This document shows, in pieces, positions 5,567-10,296 of a stretch of 10,296 nt of DNA. The notes under the pieces were generated by a model, which did not search any database, was not told the origin of the DNA, and worked only from the letters and a program-made list of their open reading frames with translations. Numbering within the stretch: the first letter of the stretch is position 1; each line of letters starts with the position of its first letter. The translations under genes and the position numbers were made by a program. The stretch comes from a bacterium (GTDB lineage Bacteria > Patescibacteriota > Minisyncoccia > UBA6257 > UBA9933), in contig JAJZBA010000012.1 in assembly GCA_021799155.1 (NCBI GenBank), positions 1 to 10,296 of the forward strand, read 5' to 3'.

Positions 5567-5594
5567 TTGACAAATTTCAATTTTTTATGTTAAT
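5567..5594 (+). promoter_or_regulatory. Probable promoter of the dCMP deaminase operon
   Basis: TTGACA (5567-5572) begins 3 bases after the groEL terminator T-run. A -10-like GTTAAT (5589-5594, 4/6) follows at 16 bp spacing. The 13-mer TTTGACAAATTTC and the TATG upstream of the -10 are shared with the putative promoter at 2647-2677. A second TATAAT (5642-5647) lies closer to the gene but has no matching -35. Confidence 0.5.
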
Positions 5595-5678
5595 CTTTGG
5601 AAAGTAAAACTTTAACAAATAATAGATTCTTTGAGTCTATTTATAATAATAAAGAAAAATAAAAGGAGGAGATGTGAG

Positions 5679-6275
5679 ATGAAAAATAGGCCAAGTTGGG
5701 ACGAGATTTTTATGTTTCAGGCAATTGCTTGCGCTACGAGACACAGTTGTTTGAAGCGTGGTGTTGGCGCGGTGTTGGTAAAAGATAAAAGAATAATCGG
5801 CAGCGGCTATAACGGAGCCGCAAGCGGAATTACCAGTTGCCGCGATCTCGGATATTGTTATTACGAGCATCTGGCGCAAAATGAAAGAAAAACAAACGGC
5901 GGCGATCTTGATGACATTAAGGAAAAATTCAAGATTTACTGCCAGGCGGTCCATGCCGAAATGAACGCGTTATCTCAATGTTCTCGCGATGAAGCCAGAG
6001 GAAGTGTTCTTTATATCACGAATTATCCTTGTACGAAATGCGTTCAGGATGGGATAATTACCAACGGCATTAAAGAGGTAAAAATTTGGAAAGAATATCT
6101 TCAGAATCCCACTCTTACCGTTGATGAAAAAAGAGCGAGCGAAAGAAAACTGTTGGAAGCGGGCATATCGGTTAATTATATCGGGTTGTCAAAAGAAAGA
6201 ATAAAAGAGATAGCTCTGTATATGGCTGATGTTGTCGGCGAAAGAACGGATTATAAATTTAAAGGAGGTGAGTAA
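5679..6275 (+). CDS. Deoxycytidylate (dCMP) deaminase family protein
   Basis: The SD AGGAGG (5664-5669) lies 9 nt before ATG 5679 and fixes this start, giving 198 residues. An in-frame TTG at 5631 precedes the SD and is not credible. The zinc/catalytic motifs are H92-A-E94 and P117-C118-x2-C121. GVGAVLV and GSGYNGA (41-47) match the nucleotide-binding half of the cytidine/deoxycytidylate deaminase fold. Cysteines at 54, 60 and 88 may form a second metal site, as in some dCMP deaminases. The reaction is dCMP to dUMP, feeding thymidylate synthesis; dut a gene further on gives the same product. ComEB-like and other nucleotide deaminases share these motifs, so substrate is inferred. The gene is 2 bp from the next one, whose SD lies in its last codons. 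Confidence 0.88.
   Translation: MKNRPSWDEIFMFQAIACATRHSCLKRGVGAVLVKDKRIIGSGYNGAASGITSCRDLGYCYYEHLAQNERKTNGGDLDDIKEKFKIYCQAVHAEMNALSQCSRDEARGSVLYITNYPCTKCVQDGIITNGIKEVKIWKEYLQNPTLTVDEKRASERKLLEAGISVNYIGLSKERIKEIALYMADVVGERTDYKFKGGE
6263..6271 (+). promoter_or_regulatory. Shine-Dalgarno for the 176-aa gene, embedded in the upstream gene's end
   Basis: AGGAGGTGA, part of AAAGGAGGTGA (6261-6271), encodes the C-terminal Lys-Gly-Gly-Glu of the deaminase and ends 6 nt before the ATG at 6278. This ties the two genes into one transcript. Confidence 0.85.
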
Positions 6276-6277
6276 TT

Positions 6278-6808
6278 ATGCCGCTTTACGAAATTCCATG
6301 TTTGATGAGATTTACAAAACTTGATCCACAAACTCTGCATTCAAAAATTACATGTCTTCACATTGATGAAGTTGGTCTATTTGTTTACTACGACAAAGAA
6401 GAGCAACTCGATCCTAATTATATAAAGAGGCATCTAATAGGAAGAAAAAGAACGATATGCGTTGTGGAAGCAGATAATATCGAAAAAGCCATAGAAAAAT
6501 TCTTCAACGAGTATCAAGGTTCAATGATTGGAGGCGAGGAAGAGGCAAAGGCTTTGTGGATTGATAGAGAAGAGCCAATTTTAGAGTTGCCTCATTGCGA
6601 GTTGATGTGCAAAAACAAAAAAGGAGAATTTATTTGTGGCGAGGAGAATGAGGAGGGAAATGGGATATTTGGGATGTGTGTGCTGGAAAGATATGATGCT
6701 CCGGATGAGTGTGTAGTTGCTGAATTTCACAGCAATATCCACGATGGGATGATTCCAGTCATATCTATTGGCGGCTATAAGGTTATTTTATCCGCGGATA
6801 TAGCTTAA
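6278..6808 (+). CDS. Cysteine-rich protein of unknown function, linked to dCMP deaminase
   Basis: I do not recognise a family for these 176 residues. The protein appears soluble and mixed alpha/beta. The first half contains a helix NIEKAIEKFFNEYQ (67-80) after strand TICVVEAD (59-66). The second half has H106-C107-x3-C111-x8-C120-x13-C134-x10-C145, a spacing that could bind a metal, plus H151 and H155. The start is fixed by the embedded SD. It is translated directly after the deaminase and ends at a strong terminator, so the two form a closed two-gene unit. A role in nucleotide metabolism or in controlling the deaminase is suggested only by position. Codon use looks richer in AGA, AGG and ATA than in groEL or rmuC, which could mean a different origin; I have not counted it. 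Confidence 0.75.
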   Translation: MPLYEIPCLMRFTKLDPQTLHSKITCLHIDEVGLFVYYDKEEQLDPNYIKRHLIGRKRTICVVEADNIEKAIEKFFNEYQGSMIGGEEEAKALWIDREEPILELPHCELMCKNKKGEFICGEENEEGNGIFGMCVLERYDAPDECVVAEFHSNIHDGMIPVISIGGYKVILSADIA

Positions 6809-6820
6809 GTATAAAATAAC

Positions 6821-6858
6821 AGGCGTTAGCAAGCGATTGCTAACGCCTCAATTTTTTT
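6821..6858 (+). terminator. Strong rho-independent terminator after the 176-aa gene
   Basis: AGGCGTTAGCAA (6821-6832) pairs perfectly over 12 bp with TTGCTAACGCCT (6837-6848) around a GCGA tetraloop, then TCAA and seven or so T (6852-6858). It ends the deaminase operon. A possible TATAAA (6858-6863) overlaps its end and could be the -10 of dut, with TTGCTA (6837-6842) as a poorly spaced (15 bp) -35. Confidence 0.92.
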
Positions 6859-6871
6859 ATAAAATTCAAAA

Positions 6872-7297
6872 ATGAAAATCAAAATTCAAAAAATTGATTC
6901 CAGCGCGATAATTCCAAATTATGCCAATGAAAATGACGCGGGCTTAGATTTGTATTCGGTTGAAGATTTGATTTTGAAAAAAGGCGAAAGAAGCGTGGTG
7001 AAAACCGGAATAAAAATGGAGATTCCTGACGGCTCTGTCGGATTAGTTTGGGATAAAAGCGGATTGGCTTTAAATAGCGGAATAAAAACCATGGCCGGAG
7101 TGATTGATTCCGGTTATCGCGGGGAAATTAAGATAGTTTTGATAAATTTGTCCGACAAGGATTTTGAAATTAAAAAAGGCCAAAAAATTGCCCAGATGCT
7201 TATTCAAAAAGTTGAGCGGCCGAAAATCGAATTAGTTGAAGAACTTAATGAAAGCAAAAGAGGAGAGGACGGTTTTGGAAGCAGCGGCTTATACTAA
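6872..7297 (+). CDS. dut: dUTP diphosphatase (trimeric dUTPase)
   Basis: The 141 residues carry all five trimeric dUTPase motifs in order: AGLDLYS (23-29), DKSGLA (61-66, with Lys for the more usual Arg), GVIDSGYRGEI (76-86, with the catalytic D79 and base-recognising Tyr), GQKIAQM (103-109) and the C-terminal arm RGEDGFGSSG (130-139). It hydrolyses dUTP to dUMP and pyrophosphate, keeping uracil out of DNA and supplying the thymidylate pathway, in step with the deaminase upstream. The start has no SD; only 13 bases separate the preceding T-run from the ATG. If the TATAAA at 6858-6863 is a -10, the mRNA would begin within a few bases of the ATG. No terminator with a T-run follows, only the palindrome cluster. 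Confidence 0.96.
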   Translation: MKIKIQKIDSSAIIPNYANENDAGLDLYSVEDLILKKGERSVVKTGIKMEIPDGSVGLVWDKSGLALNSGIKTMAGVIDSGYRGEIKIVLINLSDKDFEIKKGQKIAQMLIQKVERPKIELVEELNESKRGEDGFGSSGLY

Positions 7298-7330
7298 TCA
7301 GAAAATCTTTATATATTGCATATCTCAGAC

Positions 7331-7346
7331 ATCTAAATATTTAGAT
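7331..7346. repeat. Short perfect palindrome with TCTAA/TTAGA ends
   Basis: ATCTAAATATTTAGAT is a perfect 16-bp palindrome. Inside it TCTAA-ATAT-TTAGA (7332-7345) has the same ends as the larger palindromes at 7348-7379 and 931-962 but lacks the CGATCG core. It abuts the larger one, and the junction TTAGATATCTAA (7341-7352) is itself palindromic, so alternative hairpins are possible. Confidence 0.8.
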
Positions 7347-7381
7347 ATCTAATATGACGACGATCGTCGTCATATTAGATA
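7346..7381. repeat. Perfect 36-bp palindrome centred on CGATCG
   Basis: The 18-base arms TATCTAATATGACGACGA and TCGTCGTCATATTAGATA are exact reverse complements with no loop. Positions 7348-7379 follow TCTAA-N8-CGATCG-N8-TTAGA, the same plan and length as 931-962. It sits 48 bases after the dut stop and about 55 bases upstream of the lemA promoter. There is no T-run after it, so it is a poor classical terminator on either strand. Confidence 0.92.
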
Positions 7382-7434
7382 ATTTAAATTAACTACTATT
7401 TATTAATTATTAATTACTATGATGCTTTTTTATT

Positions 7435-7463
7435 TTGCCAAAATTTCCTTTGTTTGTTATAAT
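7435..7463 (+). promoter_or_regulatory. Strong sigma70-type promoter of the lemA-htpX region
   Basis: TTGCCA (7435-7440) and a consensus TATAAT (7458-7463) are separated by exactly 17 bp, and TG one base upstream of the -10 (7455-7456) adds an extended -10. The expected start is about 7470-7471, which coincides with the ATG of a 15-codon ORF. Confidence 0.85.
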
Positions 7464-7470
7464 TTTATAA

Positions 7471-7518
7471 ATGATTAGCGGAAAGGTCGATTTGGAAAAA
7501 ATTTATAGAGCATTATAA
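7471..7518 (+). CDS. Possible leaderless 15-codon upstream ORF before lemA
   Basis: ATG 7471 opens a 15-codon frame (MISGKVDLEKIYRAL) ending with TAA at 7516-7518. The promoter at 7435-7463 would start transcription at or next to this ATG, which is how leaderless mRNAs begin. The lemA ATG follows 8 bases after the stop, so translation of the small ORF could deliver ribosomes to lemA, which has no SD. It may be a translated leader peptide or coincidence; conservation in relatives would decide. Confidence 0.35.
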   Translation: MISGKVDLEKIYRAL

Positions 7519-7526
7519 CGAAAGCC

Positions 7527-8087
7527 ATGAATTATTTAAACTTAACAAATATTATCGTTGTTGCAATCGCGGTCATTGTTTTATGGCTTATTTTGACTTT
7601 TAACGGCTTGGTTCGCCGACGGTATAGAGTGAGAGAGGCATGGTCTGATATTGATATCCAACTAAAGCGAAGATACGACTTGATTCCGAATTTAGTAGAA
7701 ACGGTTAAGGGTTATATGGCGCACGAGCAGGGAGTTTTTGAAAAAGTTACGGAAGCACGAACCAAGGCAATGGGAGCGCAGAATAAAAATGAAAAAGCCG
7801 GAGCGGAAAACATTTTAAGCAACACTCTTAAAACTCTTTTTGCGGTTTCGGAGAATTATCCGGAACTAAAAGCCAACGCCAATTTTTTGGATTTACAAAG
7901 AGAGTTGGCGGATACCGAAAATAAAATCCAAGCGGCACGGAGATTTTATAACACTAATGTGATGGATTACAACACAAAAATTACGGTTTTTCCGAACAAT
8001 CTGATTGCTGGCATGCTTGGGTTTAAAAAAGAAGAGTTTTTTGGAATTGAAGAAGAAGAAAAACAACCGACTCGGGTTAAATTTTAA
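7527..8087 (+). CDS. lemA: LemA family membrane protein
   Basis: The 186 residues begin with one transmembrane helix (about 8-26) and continue with the helical LemA domain. Signature stretches are W39-x9-R48-R-Y-D-L-I-P-N-L-V-x-T-V-K-G-Y (39-63), the segment ENYPELKAN (109-117) followed by FLDLQxxLxxxE, and ARRFYNxxVxxYNxxI (137-152) with FP. The N-terminus is probably outside and the helical bundle on one face of the membrane. The molecular function is not settled in the family. LemA is often next to the protease HtpX, as here, suggesting a shared role in envelope quality control. No SD precedes the ATG. The strong promoter at 7435-7463 serves it, with the possible leader ORF in between. The tail GIEEEEKQPTRVKF is charged. 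Confidence 0.95.
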   Translation: MNYLNLTNIIVVAIAVIVLWLILTFNGLVRRRYRVREAWSDIDIQLKRRYDLIPNLVETVKGYMAHEQGVFEKVTEARTKAMGAQNKNEKAGAENILSNTLKTLFAVSENYPELKANANFLDLQRELADTENKIQAARRFYNTNVMDYNTKITVFPNNLIAGMLGFKKEEFFGIEEEEKQPTRVKF

Positions 8088-8103
8088 CCATAGACATAAA
8101 GTT

Positions 8104-8143
8104 TTGATATAGTCTTCTATAATGCGGTATAAGGCACTATACT
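8104..8143 (+). promoter_or_regulatory. A/T-rich spacer with several -10-like boxes upstream of htpX
   Basis: The 67-bp lemA-htpX spacer holds TATAAT (8118-8123), TATAAG (8128-8133, 18 bp after TTGATA at 8104-8109) and TATACT (8138-8143). None has a perfect -35 at ideal distance. The last would place the start about 5 bases before the htpX ATG. An internal promoter is likely but cannot be assigned. Confidence 0.4.
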
Positions 8144-8154
8144 ATCTGTAATTT

Positions 8155-9057
8155 ATGACTTTGTACGGACAGAAATCAAAAAATATTCGCAAAACCTGGG
8201 TTTTATTTACGCTTTTTTTGCTTGTTGTTATTGGTATCGGCTGGGTATTCAGTCAAATTTACAGCAACCCGTCAATTTTATATTTCGCGGTGGTTTTCAG
8301 CATTTTGATGAACGTTATTGCTTATTGGTTTTCTGATAAAATTGTTTTGAAAATGGCAAAAGCAACGCCGGTGGAAAAGAAAAACGCGCCAGAATTTTAT
8401 AATATTGTGGAGAATTTATGTATTACCGCCGGCTTGCCTTTGCCGAAAATCTATATAATTCATGAACAACAGCCAAATGCTTTTGCCACCGGCAGAAATC
8501 CGAAACATGCGGTGGTCGCCGTTACCGAAGGACTATTGGAAAAACTTGACCGAAGCGAATTGGAAGGTGTAATCGCTCATGAGTTGTCGCATATCGGCAA
8601 TCGCGATATGTTGTTATCAACGGTTATTGTAGTGCTGGTTGGTTTTATTTCCATTCTTTCGGATATATTTTTGCGTTCGGCGATGTTTGGCGGTTTAAGC
8701 AGGAGAGACGACAGAGACGGCGGTCAGGCTGGAGTAATTCTAATGGTCATTGGCATGGTTTTGGCGATTTTGGCGCCAATCGGCGCGATGCTGATCCAAT
8801 TGGCGATTTCGCGAAAAAGGGAATTTCTGGCAGATGCCTCCGGGGCGCTTTTAACTCGTTATCCCGAAGGTTTGGCAAAAGCGTTGGAAAAAATTTCAGC
8901 GAGCAATATTCCGATGAAAGCGGCCAACAACACCACCGCTCATTTATGGGTTGATAATCCGTTTAAAGGCAAAAGAATTTCCGGATTGGCTAAATTATTT
9001 ATGACTCATCCGCCGGTTGAGGAAAGAATAAAAGCCTTGCGCGGCATGAACGTTTAA
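8155..9057 (+). CDS. htpX: Membrane zinc metalloprotease HtpX (M48 family)
   Basis: The protein is 300 residues, the normal HtpX length. Hydrophobic segments lie at about 14-33, 40-60, 153-172 and 193-216. The zinc site is H142-E-x-x-H146 in VIAHELSHIGNRD, with the third ligand E223 in SRKREFLADASGA. The NAFATGRNPKHAVVAVTEGLL segment before it and the C-terminal THPPVEERI motif are typical. HtpX cleaves misfolded membrane proteins from the cytoplasmic face, complementing FtsH. All catalytic residues are intact, so activity is expected. The start has no SD; A/T-rich promoter-like boxes lie upstream. It follows lemA by 67 bp, and the SHOCT-like gene begins only 4 bp after its stop. Confidence 0.96.
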   Translation: MTLYGQKSKNIRKTWVLFTLFLLVVIGIGWVFSQIYSNPSILYFAVVFSILMNVIAYWFSDKIVLKMAKATPVEKKNAPEFYNIVENLCITAGLPLPKIYIIHEQQPNAFATGRNPKHAVVAVTEGLLEKLDRSELEGVIAHELSHIGNRDMLLSTVIVVLVGFISILSDIFLRSAMFGGLSRRDDRDGGQAGVILMVIGMVLAILAPIGAMLIQLAISRKREFLADASGALLTRYPEGLAKALEKISASNIPMKAANNTTAHLWVDNPFKGKRISGLAKLFMTHPPVEERIKALRGMNV

Positions 9058-9061
9058 TAAT

Positions 9062-9571
9062 ATGCAGGAAAACATAGAATCAATTAAAGAAGAAAAACCC
9101 GACGAAGAAAAGAAAGAAATCGAAATTGATTTGGATGAAATCGCCAAAGAGTACGCGGAAAAATTGCGCGGTGAAATCGAAGAGATGAAAAAAGACAATG
9201 CAGACCCTCATCTTAAATATGTAAATCCTCGAGAGCTGACCTATGACGATTTAATAATTTTTGATAAAGCAAAGAAAAACGAATTAACCGCGCCGGAGTT
9301 TATGGATTATTCGGAAAGATTAAAACAGTATTTTAAAGAACAAAAACACAGCGAGAAAGAAAATCAGATAAAAGAGCAAATAAACGAATTAAAAAATAAA
9401 CATAAAACAAAAGAAATATCCGGTGAAGAATTTAAAGAAAAATTCAGGAATTTATTGCGTGAATACGATAAAGAAAAATCCGGCGGTTATGAAGCGGCGG
9501 GTAAGTCCGATTCGCGGGCGACTTTTGAAGCAATGATTCACAACTGGTTAATAAGTTCCGGCAAGATGTAA
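9062..9571 (+). CDS. Acidic helical protein with two SHOCT-like segments
   Basis: The 169 residues are rich in Glu and Lys, with no membrane segment or signal. Residues 1-45 look like a charged coiled coil. Two related stretches follow: NELTAPEFMDYSERLKQYF (73-91) and KEISGEEFKEKFRNLLREY (117-135). Both have the pattern [polar]-E-[IL]-[ST]-x2-E-F-x-[DE]-x8-[YF], close to the short C-terminal SHOCT helix pair (GEITeEEFexkKxxLL). They are separated by a Lys/Glu helix (95-115). SHOCT segments are thought to mediate oligomerisation or membrane contacts, which fits a partner of LemA/HtpX. The gene is 4 bp from htpX and has no SD, so translation coupling is likely. The SHOCT assignment is by eye; function is unknown. 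Confidence 0.7.
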   Translation: MQENIESIKEEKPDEEKKEIEIDLDEIAKEYAEKLRGEIEEMKKDNADPHLKYVNPRELTYDDLIIFDKAKKNELTAPEFMDYSERLKQYFKEQKHSEKENQIKEQINELKNKHKTKEISGEEFKEKFRNLLREYDKEKSGGYEAAGKSDSRATFEAMIHNWLISSGKM

Positions 9572-9572
9572 T

Positions 9573-9660
9573 GGAAAGGTGCAGGAGTGGTTTAACTGGC
9601 GGTCCTGGAAAGACCGTATACCGCAAGGTATCGAGGGTTCGAATCCCTCCCTTTCCGCCA
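9573..9660 (+). tRNA. tRNA-Ser (anticodon GGA) with encoded CCA
   Basis: The cloverleaf closes fully: acceptor GGAAAGG (9573-9579) with CCTTTCC (9650-9656), a D-stem CAG/CTG (9582-9584 / 9596-9598), anticodon stem CGGTC/GACCG (9600-9604 / 9612-9616), loop CTGGAAA with GGA at 9607-9609, a long variable arm (9617-9632) with a GCAA loop typical of serine tRNAs, T-stem GAGGG/CCCTC and TTCGAAT loop. The discriminator G is followed by CCA (9658-9660). It reads UCC and UCU. It begins one base after the stop of the preceding gene, so it is probably processed from the same transcript. Confidence 0.98.
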
Positions 9661-9676
9661 ATAAAATAGTTTTTAC

Positions 9677-10296
9677 ATGGCGAATATTTATAAAAAAAAC
9701 GCGATAAAATTTTTAACAATTTTATCGATTTTGACGGTTTTGGTTTTTGGTTTTTATTTTTGGCAGAAGCCGAATTTAGTTTTTGGAACTGCCTATACGC
9801 TTACCCAAACAGATTGGTCGGGAGGCGTTTCTGCTTCAACAGCGGCTTATCCAACGAATCAAACCGGATGGACTTATTATTCTTCGGCTTCTAGTTCGGT
9901 TAATTTTTCAACCGTCGGTCAAATTTCACTTTCTTCGGTTTCGGCTTCAACAACGCAAACAACAGATACGGATTTCAGCGCCGGAACGCATTCAAGCACG
10001 ACAATTTCCGGAACAGCGGCGGCGGCGAAATTGGAATTGGCAAGTTCTACCACTTACGCCACCTCCGGCGTATTTACTTCAGGAGTGATTGATTTAGGGC
10101 AGAGCGTTAATTTTTCAAATCTTAATTTTAATATAACTTTACCGGCCAGCTCTTCTTTAGTCCAAACATGGGGGAAAAATTTATACGGGCAACTCGGCAA
10201 TGGCACCACTACCGATAGTAATGTTCCGGTTGACGTTTCTGGCATTGCTAATGTGGTATCGGTTGCTGGTGGAGACCAACACTCTCTTGCTCTTTT
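9677..10296 (+). CDS. Exported RCC1-repeat protein (3' truncated by window)
   Basis: From ATG 9677 the frame stays open to the window end (206 codons and 2 bases). Residues 1-8 are basic, 10-30 hydrophobic (KFLTILSILTVLVFGFYFW), and a possible cleavage or stalk region follows near VFGTA-YT, so the product is secreted or anchored outside. Residues about 38-150 are rich in Ser, Thr, Gly and Ala, like a low-complexity surface domain. From about residue 163 the pattern WGKNLYGQLGNG..., then P-V-x-V, then VVSVAGGDQHSLAL matches the RCC1 repeat, the blade unit of a seven-bladed propeller. More blades must lie beyond the window. The likely role is in surface binding or recognition; the ligand is unknown. 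No SD is seen in the 16 bases between the tRNA and the ATG. Confidence 0.88.
   Translation, partial: MANIYKKNAIKFLTILSILTVLVFGFYFWQKPNLVFGTAYTLTQTDWSGGVSASTAAYPTNQTGWTYYSSASSSVNFSTVGQISLSSVSASTTQTTDTDFSAGTHSSTTISGTAAAAKLELASSTTYATSGVFTSGVIDLGQSVNFSNLNFNITLPASSSLVQTWGKNLYGQLGNGTTTDSNVPVDVSGIANVVSVAGGDQHSLAL

Noticed and set aside
5631..5678. Upstream TTG start adding 16 residues to the deaminase
   Set aside because: The extension spans the SD (5664-5669) and reads a Lys/Arg-rich leader; ATG 5679 at 9 nt from the SD is the proper start.
9573..9660. tRNA-Ser as an integration (att) site
   Set aside because: No repeat of the tRNA 3' end and no integrase gene are seen in the window.
9444..9719. 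- strand frame of 91 codons across the tRNA
   Set aside because: It runs antisense through the SHOCT-like gene and the whole tRNA-Ser, which cannot be coding in this sense; it is a typical tRNA-antisense false gene.
9783..10088. Open + strand frame of 101 codons inside the last gene
   Set aside because: It lies in another frame of the continuous RCC1-protein frame that runs from 9677 to the window end, and its product (Gln/Arg/Leu-rich) is low-complexity and shadow-like.
9677..10296. Diversity-generating retroelement target
   Set aside because: No reverse transcriptase, template repeat or C-type lectin variable region is visible; the domain is an RCC1 blade.

Overview
The window looks like part of a bacterial chromosome of the Candidate Phyla Radiation (Patescibacteria), most likely a Parcubacteria-like lineage. 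That is an inference from style. GC is low to moderate, every gene is on the + strand, many proteins are small and without recognisable family, about half the genes have no Shine-Dalgarno (SD) sequence, and an exported RCC1-type protein is present. TGA acts as a normal stop: it ends the first partial gene, rmuC and the membrane gene after it. This argues against the TGA=Gly lineages.

Layout. 1-425: the tail of an unidentified gene, overlapping by 4 bases a membrane-anchored thioredoxin-like protein. 533-911: a small tail-anchored protein with a perfect SD and a terminator. 930-963: a perfect 34-bp palindrome. 1044-2670: rmuC overlapping a polytopic membrane protein of DUF2238/YjdF type. 2720-3415: a two-gene cassette (90-aa unknown plus a stand-alone response-regulator receiver) with strong SDs and a terminator. 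3436-5564: groES-groEL with a strong promoter set almost on the groES start, an inverted repeat filling the spacer, a related repeat after groEL, and a terminator. 5567-6858: a dCMP deaminase-family gene and a cysteine-rich unknown, again with strong SDs and a terminator. 6872-7297: dut. 7331-7381: clustered perfect palindromes. 7435-9571: a consensus promoter, a possible leaderless 15-codon ORF, lemA, htpX and an acidic protein with two SHOCT-like segments. 9573-9660: tRNA-Ser(GGA) with encoded CCA, one base after the preceding stop codon. 9677-end: a secreted or anchored RCC1-repeat protein cut by the window edge.

Functions. GroES/GroEL (folding) and LemA/HtpX (membrane quality control) form a proteostasis theme. 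dCMP deaminase and dUTPase both yield dUMP for dTMP synthesis. RmuC is a predicted nuclease-like protein linked to genome stability. The thioredoxin-like domain points to disulfide chemistry outside the membrane.

The most unusual signals are in the non-coding DNA. Two long perfect palindromes share the plan TCTAA-N8-CGATCG-N8-TTAGA, and a miniature TCTAA-ATAT-TTAGA stands beside one of them. Strong-SD cassettes of accessory or unknown genes are interleaved with SD-less housekeeping genes. Several promoters place the predicted transcript start at or next to an ATG.
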